Below, in pieces: positions 1 to 8,424 of a DNA stretch of 64,000 bases. The position numbers were made by a program, and so were the translations under genes. Each line of letters begins with the position of its first letter. Position 1 is the first letter of the stretch. The DNA is from Bacteroides uniformis. GTDB taxonomy: Bacteria > Bacteroidota > Bacteroidia > Bacteroidales > Bacteroidaceae. The DNA lies in contig NZ_CP102263.1 of assembly GCF_025147485.1 (NCBI RefSeq), forward strand, positions 2,245,501-2,309,500. Direction: 5' to 3'. The notes beneath the pieces are model-generated. The model was not told where the DNA came from, made no database searches, and saw only the letters and a list, made by a program, of their open reading frames with translations.

Positions 1-1
1 T

Positions 2-1375
2 AATTTGAGTATATTGAAATCTACTACAGTACTTCGCCAATACGATGGGCGTATGTGGAATTGGGAGGGAAGTCATGATAATTGGGGCTCTTGTCATGGT
101 TCATGCACGCATGTTTGGAATTATGCGCAAGCTGTATCTCATCTTTTCCCAAAATTAGAACGTACATTACGTGAAACAGAATTTTTTGTGAGCCAGGATA
201 AAAGGGGACATCAAGTGTTCCGTACGAATCTGCCTATCAGTCCTACTGTCCATGATTTTCATTCGGCGGCAGATGGGCAATTAGGAGGTATAATGAAGGT
301 ATATCGTGAATGGAGAATTATGGGTGATATAAATTGGCTGAAGATGATGTATCCAGCTGTGAAGAAAAGTATGGATTATTGTATCCGTACTTGGGATCCG
401 AGAGAGGTTGGAGCTGTTGAAGAACCTCACCATAATACGTATGATATAGAGTTTTGGGGCGCGAATGGGATGATTACCAGTTTTTATGTAGGAGCATTAC
501 AAGCTATTTGCTTGATGGGTAAAACGGTAGGCGATGATATTTCCCGTTATGAAGAATTGATGAATAAAAGTAAAGCATATTTGGAGAGCAAACTTTTTGA
601 TGGAGAGTATTTTATTCAGAACATTCAATGGACTGGATTGGACGCTCCAGACCCAGTTGATGCCCAATCGTTTGTGACCCATTATACGCCAGAAGCTTTA
701 AAAATCCTACAAGAAGAAGGTCCGAAATATCAGTATGGTAAAGGTTGTTTGTCTGACGGAATATTGGGCTCTTGGATGACATTGGTATGTGGAATGCCGG
801 AGGTGGTCGATCGTCTGAAAGTAAAAAGTCATTTGATTTCTGTCCATAAGTATAACTTTAAAAAGAGCTTAAGTAACCATGTCAACCCTCAACGTTCCAC
901 CTTTGCATTGGGAGAGGATGGGGGATTATTACTTTGTACCTGGCCGAAAGGTGGTAAGCTAAAATTGCCTTTTGTATACAGTAACGAAGTGTGGACTGGA
1001 ATTGAATATCAAGTGGCTGCTCATCTTATGTTTGAAGGAGAAGTGGAAAAAGGGCTTGAAATAGTGAGAACTTGCCGTGATCGTTATAATGGTCGTGTTC
1101 GTAATCCGTTTAATGAATATGAGTGTGGAGCATGGTATGCTCGTGCAATGGCCAGTTATGCTATGCTAGAAGGCCTTACGGGAATACGCTATGATGCAGT
1201 AGACAAAATTTTGTATATAGATTCGCGGATTGGAGATGATTTCACTTCATTCTTGTCTACGGAAACGGGTTTTGGTAATGTTGGACTTAAGGAAGGAAAG
1301 CCGTTTATAGATGTGAAATATGGGGTAATAGATGTACAGAAATGTATCGTTTCCGGTAAGGAAATTCAATTATAG
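2..1375 (+). CDS. GH116-family glycosidase, C-terminal part (5' end outside window)
   Basis: The reading frame is open from the first bases, so the gene starts upstream and only about 457 C-terminal residues are present. They read as the (alpha/alpha)6 catalytic domain of the GH116 / DUF608 family, whose members include beta-glucosidases and GBA2-type glucosylceramidases. Family landmarks are CTHVWNY near residue 35, ADGQLG near 89 and HNTYDIEFWG near 143; the Asp of HNTYD aligns with the family acid/base. The end of the domain is intact. The substrate cannot be told from this fragment, and signal peptide and N-terminal domain are not visible. A strong terminator follows at 1461, so this is the last gene of its transcript. 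Confidence 0.8.
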   Translation, partial: NLSILKSTTVLRQYDGRMWNWEGSHDNWGSCHGSCTHVWNYAQAVSHLFPKLERTLRETEFFVSQDKRGHQVFRTNLPISPTVHDFHSAADGQLGGIMKVYREWRIMGDINWLKMMYPAVKKSMDYCIRTWDPREVGAVEEPHHNTYDIEFWGANGMITSFYVGALQAICLMGKTVGDDISRYEELMNKSKAYLESKLFDGEYFIQNIQWTGLDAPDPVDAQSFVTHYTPEALKILQEEGPKYQYGKGCLSDGILGSWMTLVCGMPEVVDRLKVKSHLISVHKYNFKKSLSNHVNPQRSTFALGEDGGLLLCTWPKGGKLKLPFVYSNEVWTGIEYQVAAHLMFEGEVEKGLEIVRTCRDRYNGRVRNPFNEYECGAWYARAMASYAMLEGLTGIRYDAVDKILYIDSRIGDDFTSFLSTETGFGNVGLKEGKPFIDVKYGVIDVQKCIVSGKEIQL

Positions 1376-1460
1376 TTTGGATAAGGTTCTTGATTATATA
1401 CAAATTGTGAAATTTGTAGTATTGTAAGATTTACATGTATAGATTAGATGGTTTTATGAG

Positions 1461-1500
1461 AGTTCTGTGGGGCTGTGATTGTTCCACAGAACTATTTTTA
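1461..1500 (+). terminator. Rho-independent terminator after the GH116 gene
   Basis: A perfect 10-bp stem (1461-1470 with 1483-1492) with a 12-nt loop is followed by ATTTTTATG. It sits 86 bp after the GH116 stop codon and before the next gene. Confidence 0.8.
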
Positions 1501-1566
1501 TGTTATTTGCAGATTTTTGCAACCAAACTTCATCTTTCTGCGTCTAATAAATAAAAAGAGGAGATT

Positions 1567-1932
1567 ATGAATATGAAAATGAATTTTTCTATGGACGAGA
1601 TTCGTCTTAAAGTAGAGGAGTATATAAAGAAAGGTAGTCGGGCAGCTGGTCGTCCCGTACTGACAGCTTATTATGTCCTGACTGCTGATTCTACTCCAGA
1701 GAGTGAAAGGACAAATATCATGATTGCTTTGGTGGCCATTGTGTTTCCTGCCGGTATAGAAGACCTCTTGGGACAAGTCTTTATGGTAGGGAAGGGATTT
1801 GCTGCAATCTATGCTTATAAGAAAATGAAGAAATACATCACTCCACAGATAAAGGATAAGGTAGAGGCAAAATTGGATGAGTGGTTCCATGAGAATGTGA
1901 TGGAAGTAGTGGAACCGCTTTATCTGGAATAA
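1567..1932 (+). CDS. Small DUF1232-like (YkvA-type) protein
   Basis: A 121-residue protein. An amphipathic N-terminal helix is followed by a segment (about residues 35-100) that follows the DUF1232/YkvA pattern: a YYVL stretch, a hydrophobic helix ending in FPAGIEDLL where the family usually has P-x-D-x-I-P-D, then a second helix and a charged tail with ITPQIKDKVEAKLDEWF, which resembles the end of Bacteroides DUF1232 proteins. The family motif is degenerate, so the assignment is a similarity judgement. Function is unknown; family members are thought to be membrane-associated. The start follows an AGAGGAG purine stretch. The gene stands alone between a terminator and a long palindrome. Confidence 0.6.
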   Translation: MNMKMNFSMDEIRLKVEEYIKKGSRAAGRPVLTAYYVLTADSTPESERTNIMIALVAIVFPAGIEDLLGQVFMVGKGFAAIYAYKKMKKYITPQIKDKVEAKLDEWFHENVMEVVEPLYLE

Positions 1933-2028
1933 CAGTTCGCCACAAAGATCATACTGATTTGCGCAGATTGAATTTATATCGGGAATTTGTATCTGTGCGA
2001 ATCAGCATAATCTCCGTGACGGACTGTT
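1931..2028. repeat. Long imperfect inverted repeat between convergent genes
   Basis: Arms 1931-1967 and 1992-2028 (37 nt each) are complementary at all but about eight positions and enclose a 24-nt loop. The outer ends touch the stop codons of both flanking convergent genes, so it probably acts as a bidirectional terminator or mRNA 3'-end stabiliser. Its CACNNAGAT-CTGATT wording loosely resembles the palindromes at 5238 and 38078. Confidence 0.75.
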
Positions 2029-3182
2029 TATTGTTTTTTGCTCAAGAAGCGTCTGGCCAGATATTTCCGTACCGGTTCATCATAGAATTTTAAGCATAGA
2101 TAAGCCAATAATATGTTCCATGCGTAAACACACAAGGCAACCTGCCAAGTCTGCTCCAACGTGAAGAGCTGGTTCTTGATGAGCCATGCATAGAACAAGT
2201 ACATAAATGGATAATGTATCACATAGACTGGATAGGATATATCTCCCAGGAACTTGCATATCTGGGTCGATTTTTTATCCGTTGTGGTACCGGAAGCTCC
2301 TAACCAGACGAGAACCGGAAAAGCGATGATTACACAGAACGCTTCATAAATGCCATTTGTACAGACCGGTGTTGCACCTTCCAAGTAGGGCACTGAAAAC
2401 AAGGTAACCAATGCAATGGCACATATCCAGAAAGCACCTTTCACCTTGATAGGCTTGAAGTTGCGCGACAAAAGCATGCCCATGGAGAAAGGAAAAAGCA
2501 TCCTCAGCAATCCGCCGCCAAAGTTTATTCCGTCCAGTGTCCAGCCTACCCCCATATTTCCGTATCCGGAGATGTCGAAAATGGCGAATGATGCCAATGC
2601 CACTCCCAGCAATATTGTCAGTACGGCAAGGGCTTTGTTTGATAAGCGGTGGATAAACAAGGCATAAAGGATGTTGCCTAAATATTCAAAAAACAAGGAC
2701 CAGCATGGACCATTCAAAGGAAACATTTCGCCATTACCACGGACTTCATAACCTGCACCTGGCATTGCGGGAATAAAAAATATAGTGCAAAGAAGGGACA
2801 GCATAATCATGGAGAGGGCAATATGTGTTCCGTCCCATTGTACGCATCCTTGAAGACAGAAAGTAATGGCACCCAGGACAGCTCCCATAATGACCATCGG
2901 ATGGAGACGTATCAGGCGCCGTTTAAAGAAGTTTTTCATTGTGAGGTTCCTGCCCCAACGGTCGTCATAAGCATACCCGATAACGAATCCCGATAGTATA
3001 AAGAAGAAATCTACAGCTAAATAGCCGTGGTTGAAGGTTTCGATAATGCTACCACCGGCAAAAGCATAGCCTTCGAATATATGATACCATATAACCATCA
3101 AGGCTGCTACGCCACGGAGCCCGTCGAGAAGGTCATAATGTGCTTTGGTGTCTGAAAAGGCAGAAGATGAAATGTGCGACAT
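2028..3182 (-). CDS. Acyltransferase family 3 membrane protein
   Basis: A 384-residue integral membrane protein of the acyltransferase-3 (OafA/YrhL) family, which O-acylates sugars of the envelope or secreted products. It opens with LLDGLRGVAALMVIWYH, the family signature with its conserved Arg and His, then HGYLAVDFFFILSGF, and has about ten hydrophobic helices. I chose the ATG at 3182 (MSHISSS) because the frame upstream runs into the preceding regulator gene and encodes a non-conserved tail. It lies downstream of the Crp-like gene on the same strand and is probably cotranscribed with it. The acceptor is unknown. Confidence 0.85.
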   Translation of the reverse strand: MSHISSSAFSDTKAHYDLLDGLRGVAALMVIWYHIFEGYAFAGGSIIETFNHGYLAVDFFFILSGFVIGYAYDDRWGRNLTMKNFFKRRLIRLHPMVIMGAVLGAITFCLQGCVQWDGTHIALSMIMLSLLCTIFFIPAMPGAGYEVRGNGEMFPLNGPCWSLFFEYLGNILYALFIHRLSNKALAVLTILLGVALASFAIFDISGYGNMGVGWTLDGINFGGGLLRMLFPFSMGMLLSRNFKPIKVKGAFWICAIALVTLFSVPYLEGATPVCTNGIYEAFCVIIAFPVLVWLGASGTTTDKKSTQICKFLGDISYPVYVIHYPFMYLFYAWLIKNQLFTLEQTWQVALCVYAWNILLAYLCLKFYDEPVRKYLARRFLSKKQ

Positions 3183-3282
3183 CTGTTTTTTTTCTGTTGT
3201 TTGGTTAATGTTTTCGGATCTCAAAGATACGCCATGCGAAGCGAAGTTCTTTTGCTTAAAAGCAAAAAAGAACGGCAATCTT

Positions 3283-3846
3283 CTATTTTTTTGCGCGTAC
3301 CCGGCTGAGAGTATAGATGGAAATACCCAGGAAGGCTGCCACATATTTTAGCTTCACCCGATTTATCAGTCTGGGGTAACGGCGGTTAAATTGTTCATAC
3401 CGCTCTTTGGGAGGCAGTTGGAGCCTTTCCACAAACATATGACTGAGCTCTTTGTTTACGTTCTGATGCAGTATTCTGCCCCAGTTGGCTATATCAATAT
3501 ATGTTTCGTAGAGAGCATTTAACTTGTCTATGTGGATGACGTAGATTTTGCAGTCCGAAAGAGTTTCAATGCTTTCTACTGACGGCTGCTGATAGTACAG
3601 TGAATCCATTCCGAAGGTTACATCACCTTCCTGGCTGAACCAAGTGGTGGTATCTTGTCCGTCGTGATGAAATACGGAACGGGTGACCCCTTCCTCAATG
3701 AAATAAACCAAACGGTCTGTCACTCCTGCTTGTACTATATAAGTTCCTTTAGGGTAGTGTCTTACCTGCATATTCATCAGCAATGCCTGAAGAGCTTCTT
3801 CGGAAACCGGATAAATCTGCCTGATTTTATGAATGATGTTGTTCAT
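3283..3846 (-). CDS. Crp/Fnr-family transcriptional regulator
   Basis: A 187-residue protein with an N-terminal cyclic-nucleotide-binding-type beta barrel (about residues 15-125, with YPKGTYIVQAG and FIEEGVTRSVF) and a short C-terminal helix-turn-helix (about 160-187, LKYVAAFLGISIYTLSRVR). This length and the degenerate effector pocket are typical of the many Crp-like proteins in Bacteroidota whose ligand is unknown. It is the first gene of a two-gene unit with the acyltransferase, 100 bp apart, so it may regulate that gene; this is inference from position only. Confidence 0.85.
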   Translation of the reverse strand: MNNIIHKIRQIYPVSEEALQALLMNMQVRHYPKGTYIVQAGVTDRLVYFIEEGVTRSVFHHDGQDTTTWFSQEGDVTFGMDSLYYQQPSVESIETLSDCKIYVIHIDKLNALYETYIDIANWGRILHQNVNKELSHMFVERLQLPPKERYEQFNRRYPRLINRVKLKYVAAFLGISIYTLSRVRAKK

Positions 3847-4019
3847 TGGAGGGGAGCTTTTTATTCGTTTACAAACTTACATAATTTTATTAACTAAAAC
3901 TGAACTTTGATATACAAATGTGTGCGTTGCCTTATAAGCGTTTATGGTATAATGGAATTTTTTTTGTAAAAGAGATGTTTGTTCTTTGAATATTGTATCT
4001 TTGTAGAAAACAGTAGCGT

Positions 4020-4316
4020 ATGAATAAAATATTGGTAACATTATTGGCTCTAATCGGAGGTAGCTGCATTTCATTCGCACAGATGGAGACTGGAAGAGTT
4101 TCCGATACAGCTGAGGATACATTGAGAATAGAAAATGAAATTGTCGCTGTTGATACCGGATTTTACCAGTCAGTAGTCCGCTATGATACGGTGCGCTATA
4201 ATTTGAAAATGCAGAGTGTTTACAAAAAGGCTTTTCAACTAAAGAATGATGTTTTTGTGGAAAAGATGAAAGAGCCGTGGTTAGATGATATTCTCAGAAA
4301 TATCTTATTTAAATAA
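4020..4316 (+). CDS. Small secreted protein of unknown function
   Basis: A 98-residue protein with a clear Sec signal peptide (MNKILVTLLALIGGSCISFAQ, cleavage after residue 20-21), followed by a charged mature chain of about 77 residues with no cysteine and no domain I recognise. A TATCTTTG box at 3996-4003 fits the Bacteroides -7 element, although a well-spaced -33 TTTG is lacking. The gene is alone, divergent from the Crp-like regulator. Signal peptide and codon pattern argue that it is real. No function can be proposed. Confidence 0.6.
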   Translation: MNKILVTLLALIGGSCISFAQMETGRVSDTAEDTLRIENEIVAVDTGFYQSVVRYDTVRYNLKMQSVYKKAFQLKNDVFVEKMKEPWLDDILRNILFK

Positions 4317-4405
4317 CCATGAATTTGTGCTTTGCGTCATTCGGTTGACTTCCTGGTTTAACTCACTCGGTTAAACCACACTAAATTCAGCATTCTCTAA
4401 AAACA

Positions 4406-4443
4406 AAAATCAGATAGAAATCTTGCGATAACTATCTGATTTT
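4406..4443 (-). terminator. Terminator of the tRNA transcription unit
   Basis: A 12-bp perfect stem (4406-4417 with 4432-4443) lies just downstream of tRNA-Gly. Read on the reverse strand it ends in TTTTTGTTTTT. Confidence 0.8.
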
Positions 4444-4450
4444 CAGAAGA

Positions 4451-4522
4451 GCGGAAGACGGGGCTCAAACCCGCGACCCTCAGCTTGGAAGGCTAATGCT
4501 CTATCAACTGAGCTACTTCCGC
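4451..4522 (-). tRNA. tRNA-Gly (anticodon TCC)
   Basis: The reverse strand folds as a 72-nt cloverleaf: the acceptor GCGGAAG pairs with CTTCCGC, the D arm contains AGCTCAGTTGATAGAGC, the anticodon loop is CTTCCAA (TCC), and the T arm contains GGTTTGAGCCC. No CCA is encoded. It is the second tRNA of a Tyr-Gly unit. Confidence 0.95.
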
Positions 4523-4531
4523 AATTTTTTG

Positions 4532-4614
4532 TGGGCAAAGATGGATTCGAACCACCGAAGGCGTAAGCCAGCAGATTTACAGTCTGCCCCATTTGGCCAC
4601 TCTGGTATTTGCCC
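4532..4614 (-). tRNA. tRNA-Tyr (anticodon GTA)
   Basis: The reverse strand folds as a long (83-nt) class II tRNA. The acceptor GGGCAAA pairs with TTTGCCC, discriminator A. The anticodon loop ACTGTAAATC gives GTA, and there is a long variable arm before GGTTCGAATCC. It lies 9 nt upstream of tRNA-Gly and is cotranscribed with it. Confidence 0.95.
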
Positions 4615-4676
4615 TTTTGCACTTAAGATTCTATCTCAATTCTCTCATTGAGTAGGTTTGTTTCTCAATTGCGGTG

Positions 4677-4707
4677 CAAAGATACGACTATTTTTGTAAA
4701 CTCCAAG
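4677..4707 (-). promoter_or_regulatory. Candidate promoter of the tRNA-Tyr/Gly unit
   Basis: On the reverse strand a TATCTTTG -7 box (4677-4684) lies 19 bp from CTTG (4704-4707), close to the Bacteroides TTTG/TAnnTTTG promoter. The upstream element lies inside the 3' end of ribH. The predicted start is about 55 nt before tRNA-Tyr. Confidence 0.6.
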
Positions 4708-5182
4708 CAAAATCTATCATTTTTATTGCAGTAATTGCACATTCGTCTCCTTTATTACCCAGCTTGCCACCGGCGCGGTCTTCTGCTTGCTCCATAGTAT
4801 TGGTAGTAATTAATCCGTAAATTACTGGTACATCGCCACTTGCGTTTAATTGGGTAATTCCTTGGGTAGCACCCATGCAAACATAGTCAAAATGTGGAGT
4901 ATCTCCTCTGACTACACAACCAATTGCAATAACTGCATCGACTTCGCTGTATTCGATAAGTTGGTTGGCGCCGAAAGTCAGTTCAAAACTGCCGGGTACT
5001 GTTTTTACCAGAATATTTTCATCTTTGGCTCCATGTTTTTTTAAGGTGTCTATGGCACCTTTTAGGAGAGCGCCGGTAATATTATAATTCCACTCAGATA
5101 CAACGATGCCGAATTTCATTTTTTCCGCGCTGGGTACAGAACTGAAATCGTAGTCTGAAAGATTGTGATAAGCTGTTGCCAT
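4688..5182 (-). CDS. ribH: 6,7-dimethyl-8-ribityllumazine synthase
   Basis: A 164-residue lumazine synthase. It condenses 5-amino-6-ribitylaminouracil with dihydroxybutanone phosphate in riboflavin biosynthesis. Family landmarks are VSEWN (ribityl pyrimidine contact), the [11 protein letters not shown] segment, [16 protein letters not shown] with the catalytic His region, and [27 protein letters not shown]. The ATG at 5182 ([13 protein letters not shown]) is preferred; upstream in-frame codons encode repeat-like intergenic DNA. It follows the TPR membrane-protein gene on the same strand across a hairpin repeat, as in other Bacteroides. Confidence 0.95.
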   Translation of the reverse strand: MATAYHNLSDYDFSSVPSAEKMKFGIVVSEWNYNITGALLKGAIDTLKKHGAKDENILVKTVPGSFELTFGANQLIEYSEVDAVIAIGCVVRGDTPHFDYVCMGATQGITQLNASGDVPVIYGLITTNTMEQAEDRAGGKLGNKGDECAITAIKMIDFAWSLQK

Positions 5183-5237
5183 AAATAAGGAATTAAGAAT
5201 TAATAATTGAAAATTAAAGGGAGAGGAGAGATAAAAG

Positions 5238-5301
5238 AGGCACGGACTACACGGATTCACGGCTATTGTGTCTTTCCGTGTTTTCCGTGTAATCCGTGCC
5301 T
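5238..5301 (-). repeat. Palindromic intergenic repeat (terminator-like hairpin)
   Basis: Arms 5238-5262 and 5276-5301 pair with a few mismatches (GGCACGGA-TACACGGA core). It lies between the TPR gene and ribH, and TTTT follows on the reverse strand. The arm wording is close to the palindrome at 38078, which suggests a dispersed repeat family. Confidence 0.75.
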
Positions 5302-5325
5302 GAGATATTTTTATAATAAGGTATA

Positions 5326-6009
5326 TTACTTCTTCAATAGTTTGGCTTGTTCGATATACTTGTCGATATCCATTGCCTGGTATGAACGGAAGTATTTATC
5401 CTTGATAGTGGTATACGCCTGGATTGCATCGTCATACTTACCTTGCTTTACCAGGATTTCTCCGGCTTGCAGCAGGTAGATGGGGCTGAGGGAGTTGTTG
5501 TCGGCTTCGTTGGCGGCTTTCAGCAGCATGGAAGCGGCTTTGTCCAGTTGGCCGAGCTGCGCATAGCAGTTACCCATAGCACCTTTCATGGCAGGAGCTA
5601 CCATTTGGTCGTCTCCGTCAAAGCTGTCCAATGCTTTCACTGCTTCGTCATATTTACCGAGGTGTGCATAGCAGAGACCCATATAGGCTTTTGCAAGATT
5701 GGCTGCTTTTGTGCCGCTGTATTCGTCTGCCACTTTTACAAATCCGGCAAAACCGATGCTATCACCGTTCAGTGCTTGTGCATAAGCGTCTGCTTCGAAG
5801 TATTCTTGTCCTTTGAATAAGGCAGCTTGTGCTTTTTCTTCACGGGGGTCTGCATAAAGGTTCTTGTACATCACTACACCGGCAATGATGATGATTACTG
5901 CTACTACAGTGCCGATGATTGCTTTTTTGTTCTTAATGAAAAAGGCCTCCGATTGTGTCAGTGCATCCTCCACGTTTAAGGCTTCATTCGTCTTTTTTTG
6001 TTCTGCCAT
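5326..6009 (-). CDS. TPR-repeat membrane protein (YfgM-like)
   Basis: A 227-residue protein with one transmembrane helix near residues 33-51 ([19 protein letters not shown]) after a cytoplasmic N-terminus, then about four tetratricopeptide-like helical repeats: [38 protein letters not shown] and [19 protein letters not shown]. The layout matches YfgM-type proteins, which bind other envelope proteins near the translocon; that role is inferred by family only. A TACTTTTG -7 box on the reverse strand at 6058-6065 lies about 50 bp before the start. It is divergent from recF and upstream of ribH. Confidence 0.8.
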   Translation of the reverse strand: MAEQKKTNEALNVEDALTQSEAFFIKNKKAIIGTVVAVIIIIAGVVMYKNLYADPREEKAQAALFKGQEYFEADAYAQALNGDSIGFAGFVKVADEYSGTKAANLAKAYMGLCYAHLGKYDEAVKALDSFDGDDQMVAPAMKGAMGNCYAQLGQLDKAASMLLKAANEADNNSLSPIYLLQAGEILVKQGKYDDAIQAYTTIKDKYFRSYQAMDIDKYIEQAKLLKK

Positions 6010-6191
6010 TTTTATATAATCTTTTTGTTATTATTCTTATTTATCTATTTCGACCCGCAAAAGTAAGTTTTTTATAGCTATCAACGAAATTTAGCGGCAT
6101 CTTTTTTTGTTTTGTATCAGAAAACACCGAAATTATTTCTACTTTTCAATAAGCCGGGCTTCACCTCTGTATTAAAAATAAGCAGGCTTAT

Positions 6192-6223
6192 TTTGTACTG
6201 CTTTCGGTTTTGCATTATCTTTG
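6192..6223 (+). promoter_or_regulatory. recF promoter
   Basis: TTTG (6192-6195), a 20-bp spacer and TATCTTTG (6216-6223) form a perfect Bacteroides-type promoter. The start site it predicts, near 6229, is 18 nt before the chosen recF ATG and rules out the longer N-terminal reading. Confidence 0.8.
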
Positions 6224-6246
6224 TAACCGAACTCATCGTTACTATA

Positions 6247-7359
6247 ATGATACTGAAACGTATATCTATACTCAATTATAAGAACTTGGAGCAGGTGGAG
6301 CTTTCATTCTCGCCCAAGTTAAACTGCTTTTTCGGACAGAACGGCATGGGGAAAACGAACCTGCTGGATGCGGTGTATTTTTTGTCTTTCTGTAAAAGTG
6401 CCGGTAATCCCATTGATTCCCAGAATATCTGCCATGATGCCGACTTCTTTGTTATTCAAGGGTTTTATGAGGCTGCCGATGGGACTCCTGAGGAAATCTA
6501 CTGTGGTATGAAGAGGCGCCAGAAGAAACAGTTCAAGCGAAACAAGAAGGAGTATACGCGTTTGTCGGACCATATCGGCTTCCTGCCTTTGGTCATGGTC
6601 TCGCCTGCCGATTCGGAGTTGATAGCAGGAGGCAGTGATGAACGCCGACGTTTTATGGATGTGGTTATCTCGCAGTACGACAAAGAGTATCTGGATGCTT
6701 TGATACGGTACAATAAAGCTTTGGTGCAGCGGAATACCTTACTGAAGAGTGAACAGCCGGTGGAGGAAGAGCTCTTTCTGGTTTGGGAGGAGATGATGGC
6801 ACAAGCCGGTGAAGTGGTGTTCCGTAAACGTGAGGCCTTTATCCGTGAGTTTATTCCTATTTTCCAGTCTTTCTATTCATTCATTTCGCAAGATAGGGAG
6901 AAGGTGGGATTAAGCTATGACTCCCATGCCCGCGATGCCTCTTTGCTGGAAGTGCTGAAGGAAAGCCGTGCTCGCGACCAGATTATGGGCTATTCGTTGC
7001 GCGGTGTGCACAAGGACGAGCTGAATATGCTTTTGGGAGATTTCCCCATCAAGCGTGAAGGGTCGCAGGGACAGAACAAGACTTATCTGGTAGCGTTGAA
7101 GTTGGCACAGTTTGATTTCCTGAAACGTACCGGGACCACTGTTCCCTTGTTGTTGTTGGACGATATCTTTGACAAGCTGGATGCCTCGCGTGTGGAGCAA
7201 ATCATCAAGTTGGTGGCAGGCGACAGTTTTGGACAGATTTTTATAACCGATACCAACCGCGAACACCTGGACCGTATTCTGCATAAAGTGGGCAGTGATT
7301 ATAAGATGTTCCGTGTGGAGCAGGGAACGGTTGCCGAAATGAAGGAGGAAGAGGCATGA
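6247..7359 (+). CDS. recF: DNA replication/repair protein RecF
   Basis: A 370-residue SMC-like ABC ATPase that helps load RecA at gaps during recombinational repair (RecFOR pathway). The Walker A is GQNGMGKTNLL (residues 30-40), the signature region is SQGQNKT near 280, and the Walker B is LLLLDDIFDKLD near 315. I chose the ATG at 6247 (MILKRISILNYKNL) because family members start there and a promoter lies just upstream; the 45 in-frame residues before it are intergenic. The stop codon overlaps the next start (ATGA). Confidence 0.96.
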   Translation: MILKRISILNYKNLEQVELSFSPKLNCFFGQNGMGKTNLLDAVYFLSFCKSAGNPIDSQNICHDADFFVIQGFYEAADGTPEEIYCGMKRRQKKQFKRNKKEYTRLSDHIGFLPLVMVSPADSELIAGGSDERRRFMDVVISQYDKEYLDALIRYNKALVQRNTLLKSEQPVEEELFLVWEEMMAQAGEVVFRKREAFIREFIPIFQSFYSFISQDREKVGLSYDSHARDASLLEVLKESRARDQIMGYSLRGVHKDELNMLLGDFPIKREGSQGQNKTYLVALKLAQFDFLKRTGTTVPLLLLDDIFDKLDASRVEQIIKLVAGDSFGQIFITDTNREHLDRILHKVGSDYKMFRVEQGTVAEMKEEEA

Positions 7360-7646
7360 AGCGCAATAATGCCGAACAGATAGGTGAACTTATCCGTCAT
7401 TACCTCAGGCAGGAAAGTCTGGAGTCTCCGCTGAATGAACGGCGGCTTATCAGTGCGTGGCCCGAAGTGCTGGGGCCTACCATTGCCTCCTACACCCGTG
7501 AACTTTATATAAAGAACCAGGTGCTTTATGTGCACCTCACTTCTGCTGCTTTGCGCCAGGAACTGATGATGGGGCGCGAGTTGCTGGTGCGCAACTTGAA
7601 TCGTCATGTGGGGGCCCAGGTCATAACGAATATCATATTCAGATGA
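7356..7646 (+). CDS. DUF721 (DciA-like) protein
   Basis: A 96-residue DUF721 protein. The family includes DciA, a loader of the replicative helicase DnaB in bacteria that lack DnaC. Family-like features are LIRHYLRQESL, a central ISAWPEVLGPTIASYTRELYIKNQVLYVHL segment, and a LRQELMM helix. The start overlaps the recF stop codon by 4 bp, so the two are translationally coupled; DUF721 genes next to recF are known in several phyla. Its 3' end overlaps the convergent PHP phosphatase by 8 bp. Helicase loading is inferred from the family, not shown here. Confidence 0.8.
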   Translation: MKRNNAEQIGELIRHYLRQESLESPLNERRLISAWPEVLGPTIASYTRELYIKNQVLYVHLTSAALRQELMMGRELLVRNLNRHVGAQVITNIIFR

Positions 7647-8424
7647 GCATCCTCAGCTCATCTATTCTTTCAATCTTCAGTTCCTTTAATTCCCGGACTG
7701 CCCGGTCATAATACATCGGAGTTTCCAAATCCTTGTTGTCATGCGCATCCAGTCCGATGATAGCTGTACAGCCTTCATTGGCAGCGATTCGCCAGAACTC
7801 CGGGCACGGGTAGGTGGATAAGCCGTGCGCTTCATTGTAGGCTACATAGCCTATATTGTATTCCAACGGGACATTCAGGCGTGCAGCAGTACGGCAGATG
7901 TGCCGGCTTATGGTAGTGCAATGGTGGTCGAACTTCGGATAGGAGCGCATGAACAAGTCCGGATGGGCTAGGCAGGAGAATAATCCGCTTTCCATACCTT
8001 CGATAGCGCTCTCTTCGTAAAGTTCGAGCATGTCGCGGCTGTCCGTATGATGGCCGAAGTAGGGGAACTTTTCATCGGTGTGGTAGTGATGGTTTCCGAA
8101 GATGATATAGTCCAGTTGGTACTTCTTGATTTGTTCTTTCAGCCAATGGATATATTGGGGGAAGTATTCACATTCAAGTCCTATTCTGATGTCTATCTGG
8201 TCGTGGTATTTCTCACGGAGCGTCTTGAGACTCTCCACGTAGCCGGGGAGCTCTTCGGGGAGCATCCGCATGTCGGCTACGTAGTCAGTACGGTATTTCC
8301 AGGGAGTGTGATCCGAAAATCCGAGTATCCGGTAACCGCCTTTGATGGCGCTGAGCACATAGTCTTCGTCATTTCCGGTGGCATGCATGCAGCGTGTGGT
8401 GTGTGTATGATAATTAGTTTTCAT
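7639..8424 (-). CDS. PHP-domain histidinol-phosphatase
   Basis: A 261-residue PHP-fold metal phosphohydrolase of the HisK type, which removes phosphate from histidinol phosphate in histidine synthesis. Metal-ligand motifs are HTHTTRCMHA at the N-terminus, GFSDHTPW near 36, ECEYFP, GNHHYHT, CLAHPDLF and GLDAHDNKD near the C-terminus. It is the last gene of a reverse-strand operon; its start overlaps the stop of the cyclo-ligase gene by 4 bp. No other his genes are nearby, so the substrate could differ. Confidence 0.85.
   Translation of the reverse strand: MKTNYHTHTTRCMHATGNDEDYVLSAIKGGYRILGFSDHTPWKYRTDYVADMRMLPEELPGYVESLKTLREKYHDQIDIRIGLECEYFPQYIHWLKEQIKKYQLDYIIFGNHHYHTDEKFPYFGHHTDSRDMLELYEESAIEGMESGLFSCLAHPDLFMRSYPKFDHHCTTISRHICRTAARLNVPLEYNIGYVAYNEAHGLSTYPCPEFWRIAANEGCTAIIGLDAHDNKDLETPMYYDRAVRELKELKIERIDELRMLI

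Noticed and set aside
4354..4378. Terminator for the small secreted protein gene
   Set aside because: A 9-bp perfect stem exists but no T-run follows; it may be chance or a weak terminator, so it is not listed.
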